Assembly: GCF_029227915.1 (NCBI RefSeq)
Contig: NC_079875.1
Span: 11,655,001 to 11,719,000 of the forward strand
DNA: 64,000 nucleotides
Source of the DNA: Hydractinia symbiolongicarpus
Lineage: Eukaryota; Cnidaria; Hydrozoa; Anthoathecata; Hydractiniidae
Direction: 5' to 3'
Both the position numbers and the translations under genes were made by a program. Of this stretch, positions 34,101 through 45,985 are shown piece by piece. The number at the start of each line of letters is the position of its first letter. Positions within the stretch are counted from its first letter, which is position 1. The notes under the pieces were generated by a model that was not told the origin of the DNA, ran no database searches, and saw only the letters and a program-made list of their open reading frames with translations.

Positions 34101-36698
34101 CTTCCTACACCAATACATATTTTGTATGAAAATTTGATATGCTGTCCTTTGTAAGAAGGAGGTACCTCACTTGGTAAAACATCTGAATATATAACTAAAA
34201 AAAATATTAAAGAAAATGAGATCTTTGCTATCACTGGGTGACCTATCGCTTTAAACCTTTGATGGTGTCATGAATTTATATGCAAAAATGTTTGAAGACC
34301 ATTTAAGTATGCTTCAATAATAAAATATACTTGATAGCCACTAAATATTATTTTGATCCCTGTAACAGAACCACTTACACTTTTTAGTTTCACCTTTTCG
34401 TAATTTTAAATCGCAAAACAAAACACTTGCTTCAGTTGTGAACAAACAATGACCTTTCTCACCTAAAATATAACAAACATAGTGGTATATTAAACAATTA
34501 AAAAAATAGACCATGTTACTATACCATATTTTTTGGTATATAACCCGCACATTGTATAACCCGCACCCCAGCTTTTTTAGTGAGTTATAAACTAGATGCT
34601 ATCACATAACCCGCACCTTTGTATAACCCGCATAAAATTTCAATCCATGCATTTTACCTACCTGCACCTCTGCATAACCCGAATCGTGTTCAGAAAAAAA
34701 TTTAGCGTATTTTTACTTACTCTAATCATTTTATAAACGTGTGCGTGTGTTCTGTTTATTTTTCATGCTGGAGACAATTCAGGGACGTTTAAACTCGGGA
34801 ACCCGAAACAGACAACGCTATTTTCTTTTTATTTGTAGACATTAGTTTTAGCCAATAACTCTTGCTCCCTGCGATTAAACAAACAAACTAAAAAACCATT
34901 CTATCAGGTTATAAACCTAAGTAAAATCTCTGTTTTTTATGTATATTTAAGTTTTCTTGGCATAAAATTTAACAACATAATAATTATCACGAATTGTCTG
35001 TAACAGCAATGTACGGAAAGTTCTTTTCTAATGTTTATAGAATTTTGTTATCTATTTATATCTCAGGAATCACAGTGTGCATAATAAAATGAATGGTGGC
35101 AATGAGGAGGAGATAGTTGTGTGTGTCTTAATTGTATTTTATATTTATTTTTGATATTTTTTGTGGCCACCTGTTGCTCGAAGGTAGCAAAGATAAAAAA
35201 AGAAAATTATTATCTATACTTTAATTTTAACATTTTTCTATATTTTCAACAAGAATAAATAATTAAGTCCTGGGCACTAGGTTGTTAAATACCTGTCAAT
35301 TAAACCTAAAAAATGATACCTGCTGTATTGCACTATTACCAGAAGCAAACCATTTCAATGTGCTCAATGCGATTGCAAAGATAAAAACAGATTAAAATTA
35401 CATTCAACACAAAAGAAAAATGATCTCTAGAATTGTGTTTCAGGGAGAACTAGTAATCTTAGTACTGGCAAGCAATAAAAAGTTAAAGCAATTTCACTGT
35501 GTGAAAAAAATTAAATCACATAGTTGAAGTAAGATTACGTAGATATAGAATAGCGCATGCAGTTAAATTAATGTACGCATTTTATCCTGTTGGTACTATT
35601 TTCTTCATTCAATGTATAAACTTTCAAAAAAAAGATAGAAAATATGAAAATTATCACAAAACCCGCACCACATTATAACCCGCACTAACGGGTCTCAAAA
35701 ACTTCTCTTTTGAATCTATTGACGTTAGAAGCACTATTTATTAAAACTTTACACAAAAAATGGGTATTGCAATGCCTAACTTATTAATTTGTAGTATGTT
35801 TTTAGATTTTCTTGTGGTCATTTTTATGTTGCACGTTGCAGCTTACAGTTTTCTTAACCTGAGTTTACATTTTATTTCTTTAGCTGATGATAATTTTTCG
35901 CTAAATGAAACATTCAAATGATGTTAGTTGTTGCTTTAAAACTGGATAAATAATTTTTTAATCTTATTATTATCATTAGATAAAATTGTACACCATTATT
36001 TTGGGGTGATTTCCATCGCATTTAGTGTTTTAAATAACAAAATTTCTTCGGCATATATTTAAAAATATAACAATTATTTTTTGCACTTCGTTTCTCCAAA
36101 AGTGAATTAAGAACAAGAAAGTGATTCATGAAAACTAGCTCTCTTTTTTCAGTATAAAAGATGAACATGTTCCATCTTTTTGAAATGACTGATAGATAAA
36201 TGTGTTTTTATCTATCAGTGATGTGTTAAGTTTAAACCTTCAGTTTTAACTGATAGTATATTTCAGCCTTAAGAGAAGACTCTGTTTAAATATTTTATTG
36301 AAAAAACATTTATTTAACAATCAATAAAATCTAATCAGCTTACCCATTACTGGTGAAAAACTTGTGTGTTGTTTCACATGATCTTGCTTTGAATGGTTAT
36401 GAATTGATACAGGCAATCTCAACCTTCTCTCATTCACATCACAATGACAGTATATTTGGGCGCTGGCTAATGCTAACATTACTGACTCATCTTTTGACTT
36501 GACTTCCATATTTATTCCTCTATTCCAAGCTTCTGGTGCTATAACCCTTGTGTCAGACGCATGTCTACTGTGCCTACGCTTAACTTCGTTGTTTACATTT
36601 TTGTTATGCCCATGGTTGGTTATTTTAACCTCACAAGTTATCTTCTCTTCTGTGATAAAGACAGAGCGTTGTATAATTCTTGCACATATTTCAATCAT
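31162..36698 (-). CDS. RGP1: RGP1 homologue, RAB6A-GEF complex partner
   Basis: RGP1 pairs with RIC1 to activate the Golgi GTPase RAB6A. Seven coding exons, 5' to 3': 36698-36344, 34462-34379, 34194-34045, 33543-33361, 33109-32982, 32280-32097, 31403-31162. All introns are GT-AG and the phase closes exactly at 441 residues plus stop (human about 391). Diagnostic stretches are IYSDVLPSEVPPSYKGQHIK, NPFLEEDLLE, YYRLGEDVLGTFDL, TVSLQVEE, HTTKTNFLLPIPVTATPEF and VRWRLHFEF, all in the family order and consistent with its arrestin-like beta-sandwich fold. The extra length lies in the first and fourth exons. It is transcribed in the same direction as DAP3 downstream and appears intact. Confidence 0.93.
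34538..35690 (+). repeat. Dispersed TATAACCCGCAC motifs bounding about 1.15 kb in RGP1 intron 1
   Basis: The 12-mer TATAACCCGCAC or close variants occur at about 34539, 34555, 34604, 34621 and 34674 and again at about 35658 and 35674, all in the same orientation. The intervening 1 kb is AT-rich and noncoding. It may be an unclassified transposable element with direct subterminal repeats. No inverted ends or target duplication could be fixed. Confidence 0.4.
36189..36218. repeat. Perfect 12-bp-arm hairpin
   Basis: CTGATAGATAAA and TTTATCTATCAG enclose a 6-base loop in RGP1 intron 1, with a further ACTGATAG copy shortly downstream. Confidence 0.6.
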
Positions 36699-36937
36699 TT
36701 TCTAAAAGTAAATGTTTAGTATTGCCATTTTACCTTAAAATCCAATTTATACCCAGTCGCATGTTTTATTATTACAGCAATTGGTAACTAGAACTGACTT
36801 ATTGTAACTTTAACTAAGAAAATAGTTTTGTACCTTTTTTATGGTCACAATAAGGAAAATCTTCGACTTTTAAACAACTATAAAGCATGGACGTGGAAGT
36901 GACATTTTAGGTACAATTTTCTCTAGTCTAATGAGTC

Positions 36938-37135
36938 TTACGAAAAAAACCTGGTTCTCTGAGTATTACTGCAAAAAAACTGGCACTCTAATTTTTACGA
37001 AAAAAAACGGTTTTTTGAGTATCACTGCAAACAAAACCAGCACTTTAATTTTTACGAAAAAAAACCCGGTTCTCTAAGTATCGCTGCAAAAAATACGGCA
37101 CTCTAATTTTTACAAAAAAACCCTGCACTTTAAGC
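36938..37135 (+). repeat. 57-bp tandem repeat, about 3.4 copies
   Basis: Units start at 36938, 36995, 37052 and 37110 with TTACGAAAAAAA, then a GGTTCTCTGAGTAT-like part, CACTGCAAA and GGCACTCTAATTT. The array lies about 240 bp upstream of the RGP1 start codon, in its likely promoter region, and may be variable between individuals. Confidence 0.8.
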
Positions 37136-38609
37136 TTCAAAATGCTTTCAGCTTAAAGCACCGATAGCTCTTATACGCCATTCACGTTGATTAGTTAGCA
37201 AAAAAACTGCATTGCTGGAATCCAGAAGGTGTAATACTTCATTCAGTTAACAAATATCATGTCAATTTCTTAAATATCGTCGCACATGCCATTTTCAAAT
37301 TTACAGGTTCTATAAGCGATTTTGAGCTTAAAGAACACCGGTACTGGTGCACTAGCCACGTCCAAATAAATAGGACATTTGCCATATTATTTCCTTACTA
37401 AGATATATATATATAGCTATTAAAAAAAATTTTTTTAGTTAATTCTTAAAAGTGTTCAAAGGATACATTGAAAAGTAACAGAAATTCAAAACTTCAACTT
37501 CATAGATTTTGCTTATCACTTTAAAGAGCACCATTTTGACAAATACTGAAAATGCGGGTCCCCCCACCCCTAAGAAAAGAAGGGAGGCGGGATTCAAGTT
37601 ATAGCATTCTCATGAGAGCATTTCCACGTGATACTGTCTAAAGAAGACTACTAGCTAGCTAAGCTCTATTTTTGTTATACAAGTTCAAGAGGAATATCTC
37701 TGGCCGTTGCTTTCTATTGTATTTAGCGACCGTCCACCAAAACTTAAGGCCCCACAGTCAGAAAACTGTAAGCATACCCCAAATGAGGGAAATAATCGCT
37801 GCAGTGCTTGAAAATTAGCTACATTGAGTTATTTTTATACGATACGACGAGCAAGCAAGAAATTCTTTGCACCTTTGACGCCATGTTGCTGCTGTGTTAT
37901 GATTGTTCTGCCCAGATTGCGAAAACGGCCCGTTTACAACCGGGACAGCCGGATTATGTACGCATGGTCCGATTATGTTTTTTTAGCCCTAATTATGTCG
38001 TGGTGACCGGTTTATGAACGCTGATATAATGGCAGGCAGGCTGTGATTGGCATTTCCTTCCGACTTTTGTAAATGAAACATTGACGAATCTTTATGTACG
38101 TGGGTAAGTTTATTTTATCGTTTTAAACACCTGTTATTCCAAAGAACTAATTTCAAAGCTGTGAACGTGGTAATCTGATAAAAATGAAGGTTTTATATCT
38201 GATAAAAAATCTTCTAGAAGATGTTTAATATAGCTAAGTTTTTCGCGCAAATTAGGTATGGGGTAATGTAGCTAGCATGAAACATTAGTCAAAGATACAT
38301 TTCTTCTCGATATAAAGCAGTATTTACAATAAAAATATGAACTAACAAAGGGTTTCACACTCGTTATTTTATGTTAATTCTTCGTTGTTCTGATAAAATG
38401 TTTTCTTATAAAAAGAGTGTATAGTACGATAATTTTCTCTGCTTCACCTTTTTGATAAATGATAAAACCATGTTAAAGAACATAATATGAATATAAACAA
38501 AGGTCTGGGGTAGCCAAGCTAGATTCAGCCTTAGCATATTAAAAAAATCTATGTCTAAACTGAACATAAAACGTGCTGTATATATTCACAATATCAGCCA
38601 GAATATATT

Positions 38610-41600
38610 CTAACAAAGCAATGAAAAAAGTTTAACTTCAATGTATTGCAGCATGTCAGCATATGCACGTCCAAATGGCAATTCACCTGCATAAACTTGC
38701 AATACATATTCACGTACTATATCTGACCATTTTGAGTTTGTAGTTGCTGCTAAATATTTTGTAATCTGCATATAGAATTCTGGTTCTGTTCTTTTTAATC
38801 CCTCAAAATTAGCCGCAACTTGAAAAACACCTCCTGATTTCTGGTTAAGCAACGGATTACAATGTGGGTCTAGAGATTTCTCTATGTATTTCTTCAATAT
38901 ACCGTTTTCAAGGCATCGGGTTAAAAACGCCCTCCATTGCGGCTCCAGTGGGTTCTCCTCTTCATCAGAATCAATTATCACTATAAAACAAAGTTAGTAA
39001 TGCTTCACATACAGTTAGGATTAAATAAACAGGGGCAAAATATTCTGACTTACCAGTTACTTCTTCAATACAGTTCTTACAAAACCAATTACCACGTGGT
39101 TTTCTCTTCAGATCGGTACAACAAAAATGACTCCATGTGAGACATCTGTCACATGCTATGCTTCGATCGGGAGCCCCTATACTCTTCTTGCATGTGCCAC
39201 ACGTCCAACTTGATGTTCTCTTTTTCTTTTGTATCAATTTCTTGAGATGTTCGATAAATCCTTTGTTTGCATATTGTTTTAAAATATCGACATGGACAAG
39301 CTCGTCGCGTACAGAGTCAGGCAATGCTTTAAAAGATTTAGGCAGCATGCCTACTTCTACGTCCAAACTCTCGCTCATGATGAGCTCTGCGTCTTCACGC
39401 TTAACAAACCAAGACAGTAACATCTTGCACCTATTGTAGGCATCCATTTGAACATATGCTTGCAATGGCCCTTAAAATAATAGAAATGATAATGTATGTA
39501 AATATTTGAAGCTTCAAAATTAGCTACCTGGCTGCCTTTCAGTGCAATTAACAAAGTTTAATATCTTGATATCTAGGCTAATTTGAAATTGGATAAATAT
39601 TAGGCAAGTTCACCTTGTCTCTTTTTTTTCTTTTTGTCCAATTTTTCCTTATCACGACTGTCGGTGCAATTATCAATGCAGAAAAGCGAGTCATCGCTAT
39701 CATTGAGGATTTCCTCAAGGCTTTTGATGTCTGCAGTAATTTTTGTTTCTTCTTGTTTGTTTTCTGGAACTTAAAAAAAAGTTATCATAGTTTAGATTAC
39801 AAAAAAAAAAAAATCAAAAAGTTTAGGATATTTTATTCCAAAATATTATACGAATTTTTTCAAGAAGTACTTACTTTTTGAAGCAAGAAGGCTGTCCATG
39901 GTTATACCTGGGGTGTATTTTTGTGCTTGCTTGGTACGAATGGTCGTAGATACCCCTTCAATCTCTTGGTTTTCAGAATCATCAACCAAGGATTGCAAGT
40001 TTCCTTAAAAAAACAAAAGGAGATACCTTATGCTTCAAAAATGTTTTATAGAACTTTAGCCCTTAGATTTCAGTCTTATCTGCTTACTGCATAAATAACG
40101 TAGCATTTGTGGTAAATTTTCAAAATAATCATGAAATTAGCAAACTAGTTCTTGTAGATTTTTAGCATAAGAAATGGTATTTTGTGTGCAAAAAATACAA
40201 AGTAGTGTAACAATTTAAATGTACAGTACCTTCTGCACTGTGGGCTTTGTTTTGTATTATTTCATTGCTTTGTGAGTCTTCCTTGAGCACTAAAAAATAT
40301 CTTATTCATCACGAAAAATTCTGTCCAGCTGTGCAAAATTTAGTACAAGTAATGTCGATGTTATGATATGACATGTTTACATACCAAATAAACAGTGTGA
40401 AGGTCTGTACAGTGTTTCAAATCCACCATCACTTTTTTTTATTGGAGGTTTCTTAAGACCATCAAATTCGTACCACCTATTGTTGTGTCGCAACAATCCC
40501 ATGTAGTGGAACATGTTCCAGAGTGAAACTGCAACCAAGTCATACCTATATGATATTATTATTATTCGTTACACATAACTTTAGACATAATATTTTGGCA
40601 TCAATGCATTCGGAATCATGTATATTGAAAATATATCTTTACAAAGAGTTATAATAAAACTTTGTGGATAGTTGTCAAAAAGTTGATATTCCCACAATGT
40701 TACTCTATTGTATAATATAAACACTTGAAAAAATACATTACCTTGTTGTTGCCACACATAAAAGTAAGTAAGTATGAAAAATGGCATATACTTGCCTGAC
40801 ATAATTTCCATTGATTTCAAGATCCATCATCATAGGTATTGAATGGAAATCAATCCTTCTGTCCAAGCCTGCTACTTCAACATTAACTGGTAAAACCATA
40901 GGTGATTTTTCAAATGTTCTGAAGTTTGAACGTCGCTGACCATTACAAAATGGTCTCCAAGTTCTGTAATTAAAAAAATCATGAATCATATACCTTAATT
41001 ATGCGTAAATTCGCTCTCAAATGTGCAGTGCTGGGATGCACGAATTTCAGGTTGCATGAATAGGTTTAACACAAAATTTATGCTATACCCTTTTGTGATG
41101 TTTTCATCCCAGAATGTCCATTCTGAATGATTTGTTTCACATTTGAGCGATTCTCCACATCTTGATGTGTTTGCAGATTTGAACCATTGTATGATTTGCT
41201 CTGTGAACACTTCAGGGGGAATCCAATCAGTTTCTTTGTAATTTTGGAAATCAACAGCAGGAAATTCAGTGTGAATTAATGTTTTGTTCGGTGCAGGACA
41301 ATTTGGACTATTGCAATTTGATGTTATGCAATGTTTCATCACAGGTCCCAAGTAAGTATTGATAAAGATATGCTCATCACCATAAAAATTAAGTATATCA
41401 TTTTTTTCAGGTAAAGAACGTGCTATTGCTACATGATGCTTGGCAGCATCATATTTTGCATCATTTAGTAAACAGAGCATTTCTTTATTTTGGTCACAAG
41501 ATTCATCACATAATCGTGTATAGAATCTAGGATATTCGTTGAAAGTCACTTTCAATATTGAAAACCATGTGTCCAATGTACAAGTGTTGTTGAATGTAAT

Positions 41601-44232
41601 GTTTCGTCCATTTAGGTTCACAGTTCCACCAAACATTGGGAGCTTAATGCAAAATTGTTCTATGTTTTCTGGAGAAAAAAAAGATCTGTTTTAGAAGCCT
41701 ATTCAGAATAGCAATAACGAAATGAAGTATCAGCAAAAGTGGAGCACAACTAAACAATACAATTTCGACACCTATTACTTACCAGGTTTTTGATTTCCAC
41801 ATTTTACGCCAGAATGGCATTTCAAATTGCATGTGACGTTTTCTTTGATGCATTTGCATATGTTTGTTTTGCATCCTGACTTACAACCACATCGAGTCAC
41901 TACATTATCTGTTACATTTTGAAGGCGATTTGCTTCCCTCAAGCTGACGAACTTATCAGAATTTTTAAGGTCCATGTTGAAATTTCCCCTGAAAAATTCT
42001 AGATCCCCAGATCTGTATTTATTGTGCAATACCCCATGTTGTGTAAGCAGTTGATAATATCTCTCTTTGTCACCAGAAACACTGATAACCACACATGGCA
42101 TGCGTGAAGCATGAGTGTTGCTGCGGTCTTTTTTAGGGACTCGAACAGAGACATTATCCCCAACTTCATAAGCATTGACTTTGCTGCAATGGTTTTTCTC
42201 AAACCGTTGAACCATCTCCTCTCTCGTTTTTTTTATCTTTTTAGAAGCTGTTGTTCGTGGAGTCCAATGTCGTTGGAGTGTTGACAATGCTGTAATATAT
42301 GCAAGAACTATTAATATAAATATAAAAAAACTGAGTATGGACGTTACTATTTCTTATTGTCTTGTGAATGGAAAAGCACCATGTTGATGGTTTTCATGGT
42401 AAATATTTTTATGTACTATATGTTTCTTCTTTGAAAATTGATTATTTTTCATTAATATGAAGGTCCACTTGTAAGTTTTTATATTTTTTTTTTAAAAACG
42501 TGTCAGTACTTACAACCAGTTTCGCAATCGTCTTCAATAACATGTGCTTCATTTGTGACGTTCTTCGAATTCGTATTCTCTTCGCCTACACAATTGATTC
42601 ACAACAAAGATTAAACACAGAATTCATAATAAAACGTCAATTTTAATTTCAGTTCAGTTAAAGAAAAAGTACATACCATTGTGTGGCTGTTCAGCATGAC
42701 GTTTGTAATTCATTTGTTCTTTAACAGGTATGGAGAAAAAGTCGATGTCTTCATCGTTATCAAAGTTCGAATCAGTGATAACCTTCGACTGTTTTGAAAC
42801 AGTCGGTATGATTGTGGTTGATGGTGGCTGTCCAAATACCAGCTCGTACGGAGTAAATCCTGTAGCGCTGTGTTGTTGTGTGTTGATGGCATCTATTGAA
42901 AAAATGAAAAATAAGTAACGACAATTCGATCTGCATTTCGGAACTATTGTTATCAACCTACAACATATTTGTGGCAACCACGAGCTCCAAGGTTTAGTTT
43001 CACTGGCACACTCAGCTATCATGACTGATATTTTATGCTCCACATTGATATGAGCCTGTTCTATCATGCCTTGACTCTGTGGATGGCGAGGACGACCACG
43101 AACCACCTGAATCTCCCCTGGCCAAGCTTCGATAAGATGATCTACTGATTTATTTACAAATTCTGAACCGTTATCGGAATGAAAGATCTTTGGTGGTCCG
43201 AACAATGAAAATATTCTTTCCAACTCAACAGTGATTGGAGCGCTTTCCTTTCTCTCCAGGGCAGCAAGAAAATTAAATCTCGACCAATGATCAATGGAAT
43301 GAAGGATATACTTATAGTCTCCATCAGGCATATGACTCATGTCTATTAAATCAACCTAAAAATGCGGAAAGTGAAAAGTTCATAAAAAATATAAAACAAA
43401 CATATGTAAATTTTAAGCATTTGATGTTGAGGCAAAGAAATCTCCAGTTGAAAAATCAAGCATTATTAAGAGCGTTTTGTTATTTTAGTTCAGGTGTGTG
43501 CGAACTTACTTGGAAGCGTTTCATGAAGCCATTTGATATAATAGGCTTGATTGGCGGTACAGTCTTCTGTGGCTGTTTTAAGTGGCAAGTTTCGCAAAGA
43601 TTGATATACTCTTCAATAGCCGATCTTGGGATACCCCAAAATGAACTTGAAACCTTAGTAGGAAAAATACGAATTGAGTAGTTATTTGTATCAATCTTTA
43701 TATTTTGTCTAGGGTACAATTTTTTATGTAAATATAGTTATTAATTCTGATAAGAAAACACTAATACCTTTTTGAATGTCTTTTTCACACCAGCGTGTTT
43801 TAATTCATTACAGTGAATTGAGCGTATGATGTCAAAGAATTCATCTACGTATGCCACTCTTAAGTAACCTTCAGGTATCGATTGATTACTTGTATGGTTT
43901 TTCTGAAAAAAGTAACGGTTATAATAATTACTTACATTGTTGAACATCGAACTAAAAATTTGAAATCACGATTTTTCACTTACAGCTTCTTGTGAAGGCA
44001 CAATCAAAATATCCACCATCCCCAGCTCTTCGCAGTTCATCAGCTTAAACTTCTGGGTCAATAATCTGAAGCGACGTGCTTCTGTACCCTTTTTACTGTC
44101 CGACTCATTGCTTTTTAAGTTCTGGGAAATTTTCTTCCCGAACTCTCTTGTTATTGTGCCACTCGTTGGTCTTTTACCAGTGCCTGTGTAACGCTGGGCA
44201 AATTGTTCAAATTTTTGGCGATGAACTTCCAT
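38610..44232 (-). CDS. Ginger transposase: integrase, CXC cluster, peptidase-like region and PHD finger
   Basis: Exons 5' to 3': 44232-43984, 43902-43768, 43653-43510, 43355-42962, 42892-42677, 42585-42514, 42289-41783, 41668-41089, 40963-40742, 40545-40385, 40289-40230, 40003-39875, 39769-39614, 39470-39054, 38980-38610. All introns are GT-AG and the sum is exactly 1270 codons plus stop. An HHCC zinc site spans about residues 100-160 (HCNELKH, CETC). The integrase core has D178 (VDLIDM), D237 (SDNGSEF) and E275 (HPQSQGMIEQAH). A basic post-integrase domain (about 404-530) is followed by a Cys-rich CXC-like cluster (535-572). Residues about 573-893 resemble a papain-fold peptidase: Cys near 602 (NTCTLDTW), His near 853 and Asp near 868 (FHYMG, WYEFDG). 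A canonical C4HC3 PHD finger lies at about 1098-1143 (CGTC, CDRC, HFCC, CKNC). The last exon is an unknown domain. The peptidase call is inference. Confidence 0.8.
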
Positions 44233-44416
44233 GGTTAACTAAAACTAGTGTAGCTCCGACGATTGGAAAATTTAAATGAAAGTTTTTTCGAACGTTTTCT
44301 TCGAATTTGTAAGAAACTAGACATCCTGTCTGGCGAAAGAAAAAAAGGCTCCACGTAAATTGCGAATTTCGTTTCATTTGCGATACTTTCCTATTTGCTT
44401 GTCACGAATGATATAA

Positions 44417-44870
44417 AAGCCGGCCGGCCCCGATTACGTTCGTTCTATAAGTGTCGAATAATATTTGACTGTCATACATAAGCCGGCCTTCCCCGATTAT
44501 GTTCGTTCTATAATAAGTGAGAAATAATATAAAAATGTCATACATAAGCCGGTCGGCCCCGATTACGTTCGTTCTATAAGTCTCGAATAATATTTCACTG
44601 TCATACATAAGCCGGCCGGCCCCGATTACGTTCGTTCTATAAGTGTCGAATAATATTTGACTGTCATACATAAGTCGGCCTGCCCCGATTATGTTCGTTC
44701 TATAATAAGTGAGAAATAATATTACACTGTCGTATATAAACCGGCCTGCCCTGATTATGTTCCTTTTATAAGTGCCAAATAATATTTTTTGAGTAATAAG
44801 CCGGCCTGTCCTGATTATGTTGCCCTGATTATGTATTTTCTGCCCTGTTCTTAACCGGGGCAAGCTGCCG
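44417..44870. repeat. Subterminal tandem array of about 63-bp units at one Ginger end
   Basis: Seven units start near 44417, 44480, 44546, 44609, 44672, 44739 and 44798, each with AAGCCGGCC, CCCGATTAYGTTCGTTCTAT and GAATAATATTT. The shorter motif CCGATTATGT also occurs two or three times near the other end (37950-38000). Transposase-binding sites or a promoter are likely roles. The 163-codon minus-strand frame across it is an array artefact. Confidence 0.85.
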
Positions 44871-44912
44871 TACTTAATCAGGCCAATTTTCATTATCCGG
44901 GCAGAACATGAT

Positions 44913-45985
44913 CACTTTACCGAACAATGTTCAGATAAAAAGATTGATGGTAAAAATGGTGACCCTCGGCCGAGTAGGTCTTCAAGTTATCTCCCGACCT
45001 GTTGCGCCGCATATTGAGAAAACACACACACAAAATGAAGATGATGTTTTAGTTTAAGTTCTCAATAAAAAAATTTAATGCTAGGGTATCAGCATTTCTG
45101 TCGTTATCTTCATTGGTCATTTTAACACTCTCTTGCATATTCACTATGCATGTTTCCACGGGCTTCTTTTACGCATTCGGCGAATATATGTGTACATATG
45201 TGTATATTCTCATCGCTTTATGGTTCTTGCGCCAGACACACATATCAGAAAATTTTCAAATCCCCAACTAATAAATAAGTAAAACAAGCAACCTTGATGG
45301 TTTTAGAAGGCGATCTCTAGGAAAAAGGTAAATGACAGGAGAACAGAGGTAAAAAATTTGTTGTTTTTTTCGGTTGAAATGGAAGAGTATGATAAGACGA
45401 TAACAGTAACGTGTTTTTATTATCCACTTTTACTCTGATGTCGAATAAAAACAATTTAAAATGGTTGTGACGTCATAGGTGCATTTGGCTTCCCGCATTA
45501 TGCTCATAGTTAAAGTATGTAGATCACAAAAATTAAAACAAGCAAAACCAGCAGATGACCGGCAACTTTGATATGTTGACCCTGAACCATAGTTATACAT
45601 AATATATTGATAATATACATATAACAGTAGGAAGACGAAACGATACAGCACGTTTAAGCTGCTATATGATATGTGATTACATTAAAATGACGCTACCTAT
45701 ACCCATCTATTAACTAAAAAACTTTGTACTCAATACTGAAATTTTTCAAATGTCTGGGTATTTAGTTTAATATACATTATTTTCTTAAAATTCTTTTTTT
45801 CTCTGTTTTTGAACGATAATCCTAAACCAAAAATTTTCCAAACCTCTGTTTCCCTCTTCGCAGCTAATTTTCCTATTTGTGTTCGTTTCAAAAAGATACA
45901 AAAAAATAAAAGCTGCGAAGGGTTTTTTCCTTTAATTCCGATTGATACCAATGAAGAAATTCGCACAGGTAGTATCGACAAAATA
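44913..45985. other. AT-rich spacer between Ginger insertion and gluconokinase 3' end
   Basis: Nothing is recognised here beyond the expected 3' untranslated region of the minus-strand gluconokinase gene near 45986. Confidence 0.5.

Larger units (their letters stand above)
37904..44908 (-). mobile_element. Complete Ginger-type DNA transposon, 7005 bp
   Basis: The ends are inverted: TGTTCTGCCCAGAT at 37904 and the reverse complement of TGTTCTGCCCGGAT ending at 44908. An exact 4-bp duplication TGAT flanks the element (37900-37903 and 44909-44912). Ginger elements are cut-and-paste transposons with a Ty3/gypsy-type integrase; TGT...ACA ends and a 4-bp duplication agree with that group. Inside is one minus-strand, 15-exon gene with an uninterrupted frame. 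The right end (5' of the gene) has a tandem array. Intact ends, duplication and frame suggest a young and possibly mobile copy. Confidence 0.85.

Noticed and set aside
36499-36705. 68-codon plus-strand ORF
   Set aside because: It is antisense to RGP1 exon 1, where homology and splicing clearly place the gene on the minus strand.
44402-44893. 163-codon minus-strand ORF with repeating Arg-Thr-Asn/Gly-Arg-Leu pattern
   Set aside because: It is the translation of the 63-bp subterminal array of the Ginger element; the repeat period being close to a multiple of three keeps it open.
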